This document shows positions 46,769 to 57,362 of a DNA stretch of 64,000 nt, piece by piece. The stretch spans positions 2,728,001-2,792,000 of the forward strand of contig NZ_CP163443.1 of NCBI RefSeq assembly GCF_041053055.1, given 5' to 3'. A model generated the notes under the pieces. That model was not told the DNA's origin. It saw nothing but the letters and a program-made list of their open reading frames with translations, and made no database searches. The translations under genes were made by a program, and so were the position numbers. This DNA is from Streptomyces sp. R41. Its GTDB lineage: Bacteria > Actinomycetota > Actinomycetes > Streptomycetales > Streptomycetaceae. Numbering within the stretch: position 1 is the stretch's first letter; the number at the start of each line of letters is the position of its first letter.

Positions 46769-46861
46769 GAGCCCCCCTTGCACTGGTCCGCCACAGCAGC
46801 GAACAGATGCCAGGCTCATGACACTTCATGGTCAAGTCAAGGGCGCCTCAAGGACGTAAAA

Positions 46862-46902
46862 ACGCCGGTGCCGACCTCCCAAGTGGGCGTCGGCACCGGC
46901 GT
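46862..46902 (-). terminator. Intrinsic terminator downstream of whiA
   Basis: A perfect 14-bp stem (46862-46875 with 46889-46902) lies about 40 bases past the whiA stop and ends the uvrC-rapZ-yvcK-whiA transcript. Confidence 0.8.
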
Positions 46903-46943
46903 GTTGAGATCTTGACCTGTTTTCAGATCCTGACTGTGGGAGG

Positions 46944-47933
46944 TCACCCGGCGAGGTTGTCCGCCATCTCCTCGGTGAGGTTCGACTCGGTCCCGGGGAT
47001 GCCGAGATCCTGCGCCCGCTTGTCGGCCATCGCCAGCAGGCGGCGGATACGGCCGGCAACGGCGTCCTTGGTCAGCGGCGGGTCGGCGAGCGCGCCCAGC
47101 TCCTCCAGGGAGGCCTGCTTGTGCTCCATGCGCAGCCGTCCGGCGGCCGCGAGGTGCTCGGGGACCTCGTCGGCAAGGATCTCCAGGGCGCGCTGCACGC
47201 GGGCACCGGCGGCGACGGCGGCGCGGGCCGAGCGGCGCAGGTTGGCGTCGTCGAAGTTGGCCAGCCGGTTCGCCGTGGCGCGGACCTCGCGGCGCATCCG
47301 CCGCTCCTCCCAGGCCAGCACGGACTCATGCGCGCCGAGACGGGTGAGCAGAGCCCCGATCGCGTCTCCGTCGCGTACGACGACACGGTCCACGCCGCGC
47401 ACTTCGCGGGCCTTCGCCGCGATCGACAGCCGACGGGCGGCACCGACCAGGGCGAGCGCGGCCTCAGGGCCCGGGCAGGTCACCTCGAGCGAGGAGGAAC
47501 GGCCGGGCTCGGTCAGCGAGCCGTGCGCCAGGAACGCTCCGCGCCAGGCCGCCTCGGCGTCACAGGTGGCCCCCGAGACCACCTGCGGGGGCAGCCCGCG
47601 GATCGGGCGGCCCCGGCCGTCGACGAGTCCGGTCTGGCGGGCCAGCTGGTCGCCGCCCGCGACCACGCGCACGACATAGCGGGAGCCGCGGCGCAGACCG
47701 CCGGGCGCCATCACGATCAGTTCGGAGCTGTGGCCGAAGATCTCCAGGATGTCCCGCTTCAGCCGGCGCGCCGCCATCGCGGTGTCCAGCTCCGCCTCGA
47801 TCACGATCCTGCCGCTCACCAGGTGAAGGCCGCCCGCGAACCGCAGAATCGCGGAGACCTCCGCCTTTCTGCAGCAGGTCCGGGTGACGGGGAGCCGGGA
47901 GATCTCATCCTTCACCGCTGCCGTCATCGCCAT
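46944..47933 (-). CDS. whiA: WhiA, sporulation transcription regulator
   Basis: A 329-residue WhiA. The N-terminal part has the LAGLIDADG-like fold ([20 protein letters not shown]) and the C-terminal helix-turn-helix has [20 protein letters not shown]. With WhiB it activates early sporulation genes in Streptomyces. It overlaps yvcK by ten bases and is the last gene of the uvrC operon, the standard order in Gram-positive bacteria. Confidence 0.97.
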   Translation of the reverse strand: MAMTAAVKDEISRLPVTRTCCRKAEVSAILRFAGGLHLVSGRIVIEAELDTAMAARRLKRDILEIFGHSSELIVMAPGGLRRGSRYVVRVVAGGDQLARQTGLVDGRGRPIRGLPPQVVSGATCDAEAAWRGAFLAHGSLTEPGRSSSLEVTCPGPEAALALVGAARRLSIAAKAREVRGVDRVVVRDGDAIGALLTRLGAHESVLAWEERRMRREVRATANRLANFDDANLRRSARAAVAAGARVQRALEILADEVPEHLAAAGRLRMEHKQASLEELGALADPPLTKDAVAGRIRRLLAMADKRAQDLGIPGTESNLTEEMADNLAG

Positions 47934-48994
47934 GGGCCGATCCTTCCATGCATCCGAAAAATACGGTCGTACGCGGCGGCCAACAGCTCCGGGTCGTGCC
48001 GCGGAGATCCATCGGTCCGGGCCACCGGCGCCAGCTCGACCGCGGCGCCGAACCGCTTGGCGGCGTCGGTGAGTGAGTCGCGGTCGGGCACGGCGGCCTC
48101 GTCGGCCAGCACCACGTCCAGGGCGAGTTTAGGGGCGTGTCGTCCCAAAACCTCCAAATGACGCTGCGGGGAGAAGCCTTCGGTTTCTCCGGGCTGCGGG
48201 GCGAGGTTCAGCGAGAGTACCCGGCGCGCCTTCGTCTGGATGAGCGCGTCGAGCAACTCGGGCACGAGCAGGTGCGGGATCACCGAGGAGAACCAGGAGC
48301 CGGGGCCGAGGACCACCCAGTCCGCGTCGAGGACCGCCGCCACGGCCTCGGGGACGGCCGGCGGGTCGTGCGGCACGACGTGCACGGACTGCACCTCGCC
48401 GGGCGTGAGCGCAACCGTCGCCTGCCCTCGTACCGTCTCGACGTCGTCCGGCCGCTCCGGGTCGTGCCCCTTGACCAGGGCCTGGAGCTCCAGAGGTACG
48501 GCCGACATCGGCAGCACACGGCCGTGCGCGCCAAGGAGCCTGCCGACCAGGTCAAGGGCCTGGACGTGGTCGCCGAGCTGCTCCCACAGGGCGACGATCA
48601 GCAGATTGCCGACCGCGTGCTCGTGCAGGTCGCCCTGGGACTGGAAGCGGTGCTGGATGACGCGGGCCCAGGTCTGGCCCCAGTCGTCGTCGCCGCACAG
48701 CGCGGCCAGGGCCTTGCGCAGGTCGCCGGGCGGGAGCACGCCCAGTTCGTCGCGCAGGCGCCCGCTGGAGCCGCCGTCGTCGGCCACGGTGACGACGGCG
48801 GTGAGGTCGCCGGTGATCCGGCGCAGCGCGGCGAGCGAGGCGGACAGGCCCATACCGCCGCCGAGCGCGACGACCTTGGGCTGGGCGCCCCGGCGGCGCG
48901 GCTTCCCGCCGCGCGCCTCGGCGGGCTTGCCACCGCGTCCCTCGGGGGTGACGCGGCGCAGCCTGCTCAGCCGCAGAGCAGCACGTCCGGTCAC
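47924..48994 (-). CDS. YvcK/CofD-like gluconeogenesis factor
   Basis: A 356-residue protein of the YvcK family, which binds UDP-sugars and affects cell shape and carbon use in other bacteria. Motifs are [18 protein letters not shown] near residue 41, [20 protein letters not shown] and the later [10 protein letters not shown] and [19 protein letters not shown]. The first 38 residues are basic and Gly-rich ([17 protein letters not shown]), an extension beyond the family core. It overlaps rapZ by four bases and whiA by ten. Confidence 0.95.
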   Translation of the reverse strand: MTGRAALRLSRLRRVTPEGRGGKPAEARGGKPRRRGAQPKVVALGGGMGLSASLAALRRITGDLTAVVTVADDGGSSGRLRDELGVLPPGDLRKALAALCGDDDWGQTWARVIQHRFQSQGDLHEHAVGNLLIVALWEQLGDHVQALDLVGRLLGAHGRVLPMSAVPLELQALVKGHDPERPDDVETVRGQATVALTPGEVQSVHVVPHDPPAVPEAVAAVLDADWVVLGPGSWFSSVIPHLLVPELLDALIQTKARRVLSLNLAPQPGETEGFSPQRHLEVLGRHAPKLALDVVLADEAAVPDRDSLTDAAKRFGAAVELAPVARTDGSPRHDPELLAAAYDRIFRMHGRIGPWR

Positions 48995-50022
48995 TCGCGC
49001 CCCATGTCCCGGTGCACGACCACGGTCTCCACGCCCTGGGAGACGAGACGGGCGGCGAGCTTCTCGGAGGTGGCGACCGAGCGGTGCTTGCCGCCGGTGC
49101 AGCCGACCGCGATGGTCACATAGCGCTTGCCCTCACGCCGGTACCCGGCCGCGATGAGCTGGAGCAGCTCGGCGTAGCGGTCGAGGAACTCCTTGGCGCC
49201 TGGCTGGTTGAAGACGTAGGCCGCGACCTCCTCGTTCAGGCCGGTGAAGGGGCGCAGCTCGGGGACCCAGTGCGGGTTTGGCAGGAAGCGCATGTCCACG
49301 ACCAGGTCGGCGTCGACCGGCAGGCCGTACTTGAAGCCGAAGGACATGACGGTGGCCCGCAGCTCCGGCTCCTCCTCGCCGGCGAACTGGGCATCCATCT
49401 TGGCCCGCAGCTCGTGCACGTTCAGGCTGGAGGTGTCGATCACCAGGTCGGCGTCGCCGCGCAGCTCGCGCAGCAGCTGGCGCTCGGCGTCGATGCCGTC
49501 GACGATGCGGCCGTCGCCCTGGAGGGGATGCGGGCGGCGCACCGACTCGAAGCGGCGTACCAGGGCCTCGTCGGAGGACTCCAGGAAGACGATCCGCCGG
49601 GTGACGTTCTTCGACTCCAGGTCTGCGAGGGACTCGCGGAGGTTGTCGAAGAAGCGGCGGCCGCGTACGTCGACGACGACCGCGATCCTGGCCACATTGC
49701 CCTGGGAGCGGGCGCCGAGCTCCACCATGGTGGGGATCAGCGCGGGCGGCAGGTTGTCGACGACGAACCAGCCGAGGTCCTCCAGACACTTGGCGGCGGT
49801 CGAGCGGCCCGCTCCGGACATGCCGGAGATGATCACCAGCTCGGGGATGGCCGCCTCGGGGACCCCGGCCGTTTCGCTACCCGTACCCACCTGTGCTCCG
49901 TCTTCCTGGGGTGCTTCCTGCTCCAGATGATCTTCGCCTGTTTCCTTGTGTGCTTCGTGTGCGTCGTGTGCTTCCTGGCCCTGCGCCGGGCGTTCCTCTT
50001 CGCGCGCGTCGTTCTCGGTCAT
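48991..50022 (-). CDS. rapZ: RapZ, nucleotide-binding RNase adapter family protein
   Basis: A 343-residue P-loop protein. Walker A is GMSGAGRS at residues 67-74, [12 protein letters not shown] follows, and the C-terminal domain has [13 protein letters not shown]. In E. coli RapZ guides RNase E to small RNAs; the role in streptomycetes is not clear. The first 58 residues are an acidic His/Glu-rich tail ([20 protein letters not shown]) absent from most family members. It overlaps uvrC and yvcK by four bases each. Confidence 0.95.
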   Translation of the reverse strand: MTENDAREEERPAQGQEAHDAHEAHKETGEDHLEQEAPQEDGAQVGTGSETAGVPEAAIPELVIISGMSGAGRSTAAKCLEDLGWFVVDNLPPALIPTMVELGARSQGNVARIAVVVDVRGRRFFDNLRESLADLESKNVTRRIVFLESSDEALVRRFESVRRPHPLQGDGRIVDGIDAERQLLRELRGDADLVIDTSSLNVHELRAKMDAQFAGEEEPELRATVMSFGFKYGLPVDADLVVDMRFLPNPHWVPELRPFTGLNEEVAAYVFNQPGAKEFLDRYAELLQLIAAGYRREGKRYVTIAVGCTGGKHRSVATSEKLAARLVSQGVETVVVHRDMGRE

Positions 50023-52064
50023 CTCTCCTGCCCCCGTCGCTCGTCCGAGGCGCCCGCGGTCACGGGCTCCTCTGAGGAGCCCGCCGTCGTTTCGGGCTCC
50101 CCGTCTTCCTCGTCTCCCATGATCTCTCCAGTCGCCGTGTTCACGGCGGGGGCGGCCGGGGCCGCCTGGGCGAGGGCCACGGCGATCGTCTCGGCCGTCT
50201 TGCGGCCTATGCCGGGAACCTCACAGATCTGGTCGATTGTCGCGGAACGCAGCTTTTTCACCGAGCCGAAGTGCTTGATCAGCGCCTGCTTGCGCGTCTC
50301 GCCCAGGCCCGGCACGTCGTCCAGCGGGCTCGCCCTGAAGCGCTTGGCCCGCTTGGTGCGCTGGTAGGTGATCGCGAAGCGGTGGGCCTCGTCACGGACG
50401 CGCTGAAGCAGATACAGGCCCTCGCTGGTGCGCGGCAGGACCACCGGGTCGTCCTCGTCCGGCAGCCACACCTCCTCCAGGCGCTTGGCGAGGCCGCATA
50501 CGGCGATGTCGTCGATGCCGAGCTCGTCGAGGGCCTTCTTGGCCGCCGCGACCTGCGGCTGGCCGCCGTCGACCACGACGAGCTGCGGGGGGTAGGCGAA
50601 GCGCTTGGGGCGGCCGTCCTCCTCGGTGAGGCCGCTCTCGCCGTCGGTCCACTCCCCCGTCTTCTCCTTCTCGGCGAGGTAGCGCCTGAAGCGGCGGGTG
50701 ATCACCTCGTGCATGGAGCGGACGTCGTCCTGGCCCTCGAAGCCCTTGATCTGGAAGCGCCGGTACTCGCTCTTGCGCTGGAGCCCGTCCTCGAAGACGA
50801 CCATCGACGCCACGACGTCGTCGCCCTGGAGGTGCGAGATGTCGTAGCACTCGATCCGCAGGGGTGCGCTGTCCAGGTCGAGTGCCCCGGCGATCTCCTC
50901 CAGGGCGCGCGAGCGGGTGGTCAGGTCGGAGGCGCGCTTGGTCTTGTGCAGCGCGAGCGACTGGAGCGCGTTGCGCTGCACCATCTCCATGAGGGCCTTC
51001 TTGTCGCCGCGCTGCGGGATGCGCAGCGACACGTTCGACCCGCGGCGCTCGGTGAGCCATTCCTGGACGGGCTCCACCGGGTCGGGCAGCGCCGGGACGA
51101 GCACCTCCTTGGGGACGGAGTCGCCCGTCTCCTCCCCGTAGAGCTGCTGGAGCGCGTGCTCGACGAGGTCACCGGTGGTGACGGCCTCCACCTTGTCCGT
51201 GACCCAGCCGCGCTGGCCGCGCACGCGACCGCCGCGTACGTGGAAGATCTGCACGGCCGCTTCCAGCTCGTCCTCGGCGACGGCCATCAGGTCGGCGTCG
51301 GTCGCGTCGGCGAGCACGACCGCGTTCTTCTCCATGGCCTTCTTGAGGGCTTCGATGTCGTCGCGCAGGCGGGCCGCCCGCTCGTACTCCATCTCCTCGG
51401 CCGCGTCCGTCATCTGCTTTTCCAGGCGGCGGAGGTACGTCCCCGTACGCCCGGCCATGAAGTCGCAGAACTCCTCGGCCAGGTCGCGGTGTTCCTCGAC
51501 GGAGACGCGCTCGACGCAGGGTGCGGAGCACTTGCCGATGTAGCCGAGGAGGCAGGGGCGGCCGGTGCGGGCCGCGTTCTTGAAGACGCCGGCGGAGCAG
51601 GTGCGGACCGGGAAGACGCGCAGCAGCAGGTCCACGGTGTCGCGGATCGCCCACGCGTGCCCGTACGGACCGAAGTAGCGCACGCCCTTGCGCTTGTGGC
51701 CGCGCATCACCTGCACGCGCGGGAACTCCTCGTTCATCGTCACCGCGAGGTACGGATAGCTCTTGTCGTCGCGGTACTTGACGTTGAACCGGGGGTCGAA
51801 CTCCTTGATCCAGGAGTACTCCAGCTGAAGCGCCTCGACCTCCGTGGACACGACCGTCCACTCCACCGACGCGGCCGTCGTGACCATGGTGCGGGTGCGG
51901 GGGTGCAGGTTCGCCAGGTCCTGGAAGTAGCTCGCCAGGCGCTGGCGCAGGCTCTTCGCCTTTCCGACGTAGATCACCCGGCGGTGCTCGTCGCGGAATT
52001 TGTACACCCCGGGAGAGTCCGGGATCTGTCCCGGCTTGGGGCGGTAGCTGGAGGGGTCGGCCAT
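50019..52064 (-). CDS. uvrC: UvrC, excinuclease subunit C
   Basis: A 681-residue repair nuclease that cuts on both sides of a lesion in UvrABC repair. The N-terminal GIY-YIG domain has [20 protein letters not shown], the UVR motif is about residue 210, the RNase H-like C-terminal nuclease has [20 protein letters not shown], and two helix-hairpin-helix motifs close the protein ([20 protein letters not shown]). ATG 52064 has AGGG seven bases upstream; GTG 52073 is an alternative. Confidence 0.97.
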   Translation of the reverse strand: MADPSSYRPKPGQIPDSPGVYKFRDEHRRVIYVGKAKSLRQRLASYFQDLANLHPRTRTMVTTAASVEWTVVSTEVEALQLEYSWIKEFDPRFNVKYRDDKSYPYLAVTMNEEFPRVQVMRGHKRKGVRYFGPYGHAWAIRDTVDLLLRVFPVRTCSAGVFKNAARTGRPCLLGYIGKCSAPCVERVSVEEHRDLAEEFCDFMAGRTGTYLRRLEKQMTDAAEEMEYERAARLRDDIEALKKAMEKNAVVLADATDADLMAVAEDELEAAVQIFHVRGGRVRGQRGWVTDKVEAVTTGDLVEHALQQLYGEETGDSVPKEVLVPALPDPVEPVQEWLTERRGSNVSLRIPQRGDKKALMEMVQRNALQSLALHKTKRASDLTTRSRALEEIAGALDLDSAPLRIECYDISHLQGDDVVASMVVFEDGLQRKSEYRRFQIKGFEGQDDVRSMHEVITRRFRRYLAEKEKTGEWTDGESGLTEEDGRPKRFAYPPQLVVVDGGQPQVAAAKKALDELGIDDIAVCGLAKRLEEVWLPDEDDPVVLPRTSEGLYLLQRVRDEAHRFAITYQRTKRAKRFRASPLDDVPGLGETRKQALIKHFGSVKKLRSATIDQICEVPGIGRKTAETIAVALAQAAPAAPAVNTATGEIMGDEEDGEPETTAGSSEEPVTAGASDERRGQER

Positions 52065-52130
52065 GTCACACACCCTACTGGCGAGGGCTGACAGCGCGGC
52101 GGCCCTGTGGACAAGGCCCGGGGCCCTGCC

Positions 52131-52802
52131 TCAGCGCGACTCCAGGAAGGTCAGGACCGCCAGGACACGTCGGTGGTCGTCGGGCTCCTCCTGGAGGCGG
52201 AGTTTTCCCAGGATGCTGCGGACGTGCTTCTCGACGGTGCCCTCGGTGACCCACAGGCGGCGGCCGATGCCCGCGTTGGAGCGGCCCTCGGCCATGAGGG
52301 CGAGGACCTCGCGCTCGCGGGAGCTGAGGAAGGACAGCGGATCGTCGCGGCGCTGGGCGGAGACCAGCTCCTGCACCAGGGAGGGGTCCACGACCGAGCC
52401 GCCCTTGCGGATCCGGTCGAGCGCCTCGATGAACTCCTCCACGACGGTGATCCGGCTCTTGAGGAGGTATCCGACCTTGCGGCCACTGGCCAGCAGTTCC
52501 AGGGCGTCCTCGACCTCCACATAGGCCGACAGGACCAGGATGCCGGTGGCGGGGTGGTGCTCGCGGATCGTGCGGGCCGCCTTGAGACCCTCGGTCGAGT
52601 GGGACGGCGGCATTCTTATGTCGATGATCGCCAGATCGGGCCGCTCGTCGGCCACCAGCTCCAGGAGCCGCGCGGCGTTACCGGCCTGCCCGGCCACCCC
52701 ATAGCCGACGCGCTCGCACAGGCTCGCCAGACCCTCCCTGAGCAGGACGTCGTCATCGGCGAGGACGACCCGTCCCCGCCCGGGCTGCTGTGATGCGTCC
52801 AT
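52131..52802 (-). CDS. NarL/FixJ-family response regulator
   Basis: A 223-residue regulator from ATG 52802. Receiver acidic residues are Asp16-18, the phospho-acceptor is Asp61 in AIIDIRMPP and the Lys is in YLLKSR. The LuxR-type helix-turn-helix begins SSREREVLALMAEGRSN. It should be partner to the large sensor kinase that ends at 53103, although a 300-base gap with a hairpin lies between them. It is a paralogue of the regulator at 3005-3679. Confidence 0.93.
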   Translation of the reverse strand: MDASQQPGRGRVVLADDDVLLREGLASLCERVGYGVAGQAGNAARLLELVADERPDLAIIDIRMPPSHSTEGLKAARTIREHHPATGILVLSAYVEVEDALELLASGRKVGYLLKSRITVVEEFIEALDRIRKGGSVVDPSLVQELVSAQRRDDPLSFLSSREREVLALMAEGRSNAGIGRRLWVTEGTVEKHVRSILGKLRLQEEPDDHRRVLAVLTFLESR

Positions 52803-53102
52803 GGTCCCGGCTCCCCTTGCCCGACCCGTCCGGTGCGCCCCCAACAGCCTGCCGGACCACCGGGGTTACGGCTAGCAGTAAGCGGGATTGGGGGCTGGCC
52901 GTGACGACAAAGGGACCTTCCGGCGCGATGCTCGAACCAGCACGGATGCAAGGGACCGGCCGCCCCGGGCGAGGGGCGGCCGGTCGGACGGACGGTCGAA
53001 GGGCTGCGGGAGACGCGGCGGACACGGATCGAGAAACGACGGTGGTCGGTCCGTGCCCGCCGGTACGCGTCCCACCCCTGGCGCCCGGCACGCCCTGGGC
53101 GG
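52803..53102 (-). other. Gap between sensor kinase and response regulator
   Basis: No convincing gene is seen in these 300 bases. The main feature is the hairpin at 52954-52985. The regulator probably has its own promoter between the hairpin and 52803, but I could not identify it. Confidence 0.5.
52954..52985 (-). terminator. Hairpin downstream of the sensor kinase gene
   Basis: A perfect 13-bp stem (52954-52966 with 52973-52985) has a six-base loop. It lies about 120 bases beyond the kinase stop and before the response regulator gene, so it may separate their transcription or reduce read-through. Confidence 0.65.
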
Positions 53103-55829
53103 TCACTGCTCCGACGGCGGTTCCCGCAGCGGCAGCCGTACCGTCAGGGTGGTGCCGCTCCCCGGCGGGCTGCTGATCGCGAGCTTGCCTCCGATCGCCT
53201 CGACGCGGTCGGTCAGCCCGACGAGACCCGAGCCGGCGCCGGGTCGGGCGCCCCCGGTCCCGTCGTCGCCGATGGACACCTCCAGGACGTCGTCGTGCGT
53301 CCGTGCCTCGACCTGTACGACCGTGGCGTGGGCATGCTTGGCCGCGTTGGTGAGGCATTCGGAGGTCACGTAGTAGACGGCGACCTCGGTCTGTTCCGGA
53401 AGGCGCGCGGAGGGCAGCTGGAGATCCAGTTCCACGGGTACGGCGGAGCGGCGGGCCAGGGCGCGCAAGGCGGGGCCCAGGCCGCCCCTGGAGAGGATCG
53501 CCGGGTGGATGCCGCGGGAGACCTGCAACAGGTCCTCGAAGGCGTCGTCCAGGCCCTTGCTGATGTGCGCCAACTGCTCGACGAACTCGGCCGATTGGTC
53601 GTCCATCATGGATTCGGCCATCCGCAGGCCCAGCTGGAGCGAGACCAGCCGTTGCTGTATGCCGTCGTGCAGATCGCGCTCGATACGGCGCCGCGACGCG
53701 TCCGAAGCGGCCACCACGCGCGCGCGTGAAGCCGTGAGCTGAGCCCGGCTGTCGGCGTTGGCGATGGCGGTGGCGACGAGTTCGGTGAAGTCGGCGAGCC
53801 GGGACTCGGTGCCCGGGGGCAGCGGTTCCGGGCCCGTCGGGGCCGCGACGACCGCGCCCCACAGACGGTCGTCGACGACGATCGGCGCGCCGACCGAGCG
53901 TCCGGCGCGGGCCGCCCGGCGGGTCTCGGCCACCGCGGCGGCCGCCGCCGCCTCGCCCGCGCTCGCGGCCGCGTGGGCCGAACCGAGGAGCGTGACGGCA
54001 CCGTCGGTCCCGTAGCGCAGAACGGCGGCGGCCCCCGTGCTCAGCACCATCCCCACCTCGCGCGCGACCGCCGCGAACACCTCGTGCGGCGACTGGCCGC
54101 GGGCCACGAGGGTGGCGACGCGGCGCAGCGCGGCCTGCTCGCGGTCGGCGCGGCGGCTCTCGGTGACATCGCGCGCGGCGGCGTAGACGAGGCCCTCTCC
54201 TGTCACCGGGCGGGCGCTCCACTGCAGCCAGCGCTCGGTGCCGTCCGCGCGCAGGCAGCGGTTCTCGAACTCGCCGAGGTCGACCCCGTCGGCCAGGCGG
54301 CGGAGGACGGCACGCGTGCGTGCCCGGTCCTCCGGGTGGACGAACTCCAGCCAGGGCTTGGTGAGGAGCACTTCGGCGGGGTACCCCAGAGTTCGCTCGA
54401 AGGCCGGATTCACGCGCTTGAGGTAGCCGTCGATCCCGCAGATGCACAGCAGCTCGAGGGAGAGGTTGAAGATGCTCGCCAGCTCCCGCTCGGCCTCGCG
54501 GCGCCTGCCGTGTGCGGCGGCGAACGACGCCATGGTGTCGTTCATGCCGCCCAGCAGCTGTGCCCAGGTCCCGTCGAACCCGGCGACGTCCGCACGGTGG
54601 CCGAGCCGGTTGTCGTCGATCGCCGTGTTCATGGTGCGGATCTCGGCGGCGAGCCGCTCGCTGGTGACATGGAGTTCGCGGAAAGTGTCGGCGACGACGC
54701 CGATCTCGTCGCGTCCTCTGTAGTGGACGTCGTACGACAGGTCGCCGGCGGCAAGGGCCTTGGCGCCCTGGGACACCTCGGTGAGCGGGCGCGTGATGGA
54801 GCGGCGCAGCGTCAGCGCGAGGACAGTGACGGCGAAAAGCACTCCTACGGAGAGGGCGAGTTCGCGCTCGCCACGGTCCTGGGCACTCTTCAGGCCGTGG
54901 TCGGCGTCGGCCGCGAGTTCGCGGGCCGTGTCGTGCCCGATGCCGCGCAGGGCGTCGAGCCGGTCTGTGGAGGCCATGAGCCACAGGTCCAGGGAGGGGA
55001 GTTCGGGCTTCGCTCCTTCGGTTGCCATGAGGGCTTCGCGGGCCGCGCGCACGGTGCGCCCCGGGGGTTGCAGCAATACGCGGGCGAGGCGGGTGCGCAG
55101 CGGCCCGGAGGCGGTCTGGCGGAAGGTGTCGAGCTGGGCGGTCTCCAACGCGGGCCAGCGGCCGGCGGGGGCGCCTTGGCCGTCGGGGCGCGGTGCCGCG
55201 AGCAGGACGGCGAGCTCGACGCGTTCGCGCTCGGCGGCCTCGATGGCGCCCAGGATCGCCAGATAGGCGTCACCGGAGCGGCCCGAGGCGCGCGTGGGGC
55301 GGCTGGAGTCGAGGCGGCGGACGGTGTCGAGGAGATACGTCTCGACGGTCGAGTACCGCTGCTCGATCCCCGCCGCGCTGAGCGCGTCGCCTGCCGACTC
55401 CAGCCGGACCGCGTGGAGTTGGTTGCGCAGCGAGCCCAGGACGCCGAGGACGTCGGGCTGTCCCCGGTGCCGGGACGCGGCGCTCTCAGCGGCGGTCAGG
55501 GCGCGGTTGGTGGCGCCCCTGGCCGCGTCCCGCTCGGCCGCCGTGTCCGCCCGGTCGGGGGCCGCCTCGGCGAGCACCTCCGTGAGGCGCTCAAGGGCAA
55601 CGGCCTCGTAGAGCCCGGCCGTCGCGAAGGACACCTTTGTGGAGACCCTGAAGTGCTCCAGAGTGCGCGCCTCGTGCCACTGGGCCACGGCCGAGAAGAC
55701 CGTGAAGGCGAGCAGTCCGGCGACCGGCAACAGGGCGAGCAGCATGAGCTTGGTGCCCACCCGCAGCCGCGCGAGCAGCGGCGGACGGGCCCCGGCTGCG
55801 CGCGCCGTGCGCCGGCCGCCGGGTCTCAT
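53103..55829 (-). CDS. Large membrane sensor kinase with NIT-like, HAMP, PAS and GAF domains
   Basis: A 908-residue kinase. The first helix is about residues 27-48. A helical extracytoplasmic region of roughly 270 residues resembles nitrate/nitrite-sensing (NIT) domains. The second helix is near 321-340. A HAMP segment, a PAS domain (around residue 463, LLCICGIDGYLKRVNPAFER) and a GAF domain (about 566-700) follow. The HisKA_3 motif ERDLHDGIQQR carries His721, and the ATPase domain is intact (SECLTNAAKHA; GDDGTGG). Its start overlaps the upstream binding-protein stop by four bases, so the two are coupled. Confidence 0.92.
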   Translation of the reverse strand: MRPGGRRTARAAGARPPLLARLRVGTKLMLLALLPVAGLLAFTVFSAVAQWHEARTLEHFRVSTKVSFATAGLYEAVALERLTEVLAEAAPDRADTAAERDAARGATNRALTAAESAASRHRGQPDVLGVLGSLRNQLHAVRLESAGDALSAAGIEQRYSTVETYLLDTVRRLDSSRPTRASGRSGDAYLAILGAIEAAERERVELAVLLAAPRPDGQGAPAGRWPALETAQLDTFRQTASGPLRTRLARVLLQPPGRTVRAAREALMATEGAKPELPSLDLWLMASTDRLDALRGIGHDTARELAADADHGLKSAQDRGERELALSVGVLFAVTVLALTLRRSITRPLTEVSQGAKALAAGDLSYDVHYRGRDEIGVVADTFRELHVTSERLAAEIRTMNTAIDDNRLGHRADVAGFDGTWAQLLGGMNDTMASFAAAHGRRREAERELASIFNLSLELLCICGIDGYLKRVNPAFERTLGYPAEVLLTKPWLEFVHPEDRARTRAVLRRLADGVDLGEFENRCLRADGTERWLQWSARPVTGEGLVYAAARDVTESRRADREQAALRRVATLVARGQSPHEVFAAVAREVGMVLSTGAAAVLRYGTDGAVTLLGSAHAAASAGEAAAAAAVAETRRAARAGRSVGAPIVVDDRLWGAVVAAPTGPEPLPPGTESRLADFTELVATAIANADSRAQLTASRARVVAASDASRRRIERDLHDGIQQRLVSLQLGLRMAESMMDDQSAEFVEQLAHISKGLDDAFEDLLQVSRGIHPAILSRGGLGPALRALARRSAVPVELDLQLPSARLPEQTEVAVYYVTSECLTNAAKHAHATVVQVEARTHDDVLEVSIGDDGTGGARPGAGSGLVGLTDRVEAIGGKLAISSPPGSGTTLTVRLPLREPPSEQ

Positions 55830-57193
55830 GGCCCGCCCGCCGGGTAATCCTGGTGGACGGCCAGATCCTTGTCGATCTCACGGACCGCCTGGTCCAGCGC
55901 GGCCTTGACCGGAGCACGATCGACGACGATCCTCGCGAAGGCCTTGGAGAAGGCCACGGTCACGGCGGGATAGGCGGGAGTCTGCGAGCGGGGCCGCGCG
56001 ACGGTCCTCAGCTGCTCGATGAAGAGCTGCTCGGGGCCGCCCCGGGCGAAGGCCGGCGAGATCCTCACGGCGCTGTTCGTCGCAGGGATCGCCCCGTTCG
56101 CCACGGTCATGCGGTGGATCTGGCCGGGCTTGAGCAGATAGGCGAGAAAGCGCCAGGCCGCGTCCCCGTCGGTGGCGCCCGTGGTGATCCCCCACTGCCA
56201 GGACCCCATCCCGGTGACCGTGCCTTTGCCGAAGTCGGGCAGCGGGACGATCTTCACGTCACCCGGGAACGTCTTGGTGTAGTCGGGGTACATCCAGTGC
56301 CCCACCCAGGAGATGGGACTGCGGCCCTTCGTGAACGCCTTGTCGTCCTTGTCCGGGTCGATCAGCCCCTCCTTGGCCCACCTCTGCATGGTGGTGAGCG
56401 CCTCGACCGCTTCGGGGCTGTTCAGGAAACCGTCGGCCGTGCGGTGGGTCCTCGGGTCGATGAGATCGCCGCCGGCCGACCAGACGGCGGGCGCGAAGCC
56501 GTACGTGTTCCATTCCTGACCCGGAACGGAGTGGTTGAGCCGGAGGTCGAGCGGGCGCTGGTACCCCTGCTTCCTGAGCTGGTGGAGGATGCCGGTCAGC
56601 TCGGTGGCCGCCCACGCGTCGCCCGGCCCGCTCGGGACGCGGATGCCGGCCTTCTTCAGGACGGAGGGGCGCACGTAGAGGCCGAGCCCGGAGTCGAAGG
56701 TGCCGACGCCCCACAACCGGCCCGCATAGGTGCCCTGCTCACGGATCGAGGGCAACAGGTCGTTCTTCACGCTGTCGGGCACACAGGAATCGATCGGCTT
56801 GAGTTTGCCCGACCAGGCGTAGTTGTAGAGGTTCGGGCCGTCGAAGTCGAGCAGGTCGGGCAGGTCGCCGCCGGCGGCCGCGGACTCGACCAGATCCGTG
56901 TACGGGCGCTCTTCGGGAAGGGTGATCAGCTCGACCCGTACGGCCTTCTGCGCGGCGTTGAAGTCCTCGACCTGGTGGCGCATCGTGTCGAGCTCCCCGC
57001 TCGGGCCCGCGTGGAACCACACGGTGATGTCGGTGGTGCCCTTGAGTTTTCCGTCGCACGTGGTGTCCCCGCGCGCCTTGGAACGCTGTCCGTCGTCGCC
57101 GTCCCCGCCGCATCCGGCGACGAGGAGGGCCGCGCACACCGCTCCGGCGAGGAACGCCCGGCCTGGTATCGGTTTCCTGCGGAGCAACTTCAT
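55826..57193 (-). CDS. Solute-binding lipoprotein coupled to a sensor kinase
   Basis: A 455-residue ABC-type extracellular binding protein. ATG 57193 has GGGGG upstream. The signal peptide ends in the lipobox LLVAGC. Family features include TDITVWFHAGPSGELDTMRH, LLDFDGPNLYNYAW and GRLWGVGTFDSGLGLYVRPS, like sugar-binding proteins. No permease is nearby. The stop overlaps the start of the sensor kinase, so it likely presents ligand to the kinase's extracytoplasmic domain. Ligand unknown. Confidence 0.9.
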   Translation of the reverse strand: MKLLRRKPIPGRAFLAGAVCAALLVAGCGGDGDDGQRSKARGDTTCDGKLKGTTDITVWFHAGPSGELDTMRHQVEDFNAAQKAVRVELITLPEERPYTDLVESAAAGGDLPDLLDFDGPNLYNYAWSGKLKPIDSCVPDSVKNDLLPSIREQGTYAGRLWGVGTFDSGLGLYVRPSVLKKAGIRVPSGPGDAWAATELTGILHQLRKQGYQRPLDLRLNHSVPGQEWNTYGFAPAVWSAGGDLIDPRTHRTADGFLNSPEAVEALTTMQRWAKEGLIDPDKDDKAFTKGRSPISWVGHWMYPDYTKTFPGDVKIVPLPDFGKGTVTGMGSWQWGITTGATDGDAAWRFLAYLLKPGQIHRMTVANGAIPATNSAVRISPAFARGGPEQLFIEQLRTVARPRSQTPAYPAVTVAFSKAFARIVVDRAPVKAALDQAVREIDKDLAVHQDYPAGGP

Positions 57194-57310
57194 CGTGTAC
57201 CCCCCAACCGACGGGACACGGCCACCCCAGGGCATCGACATGCTACCGCCGGTGACACGCCGCTGCTCTCCGTGAACGTGGACCTCCCTTTCTGGCAAAG
57301 GACTTCAGCA

Positions 57311-57330
57311 CTTTCCGGCTAGCTGGAAAG
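57311..57330. promoter_or_regulatory. Near-perfect 20-bp palindrome in a divergent promoter region
   Basis: CTTTCCGGCTAGCTGGAAAG has complementary arms with one mismatched pair. It lies between the binding-protein start (57193, leftwards) and the receiver gene (57363, rightwards), 33 bases before the latter. It is a candidate operator for both directions. Confidence 0.5.
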
Positions 57331-57362
57331 CGCGAAGGTCAACCTGTTGGGAAGCTGTCACC

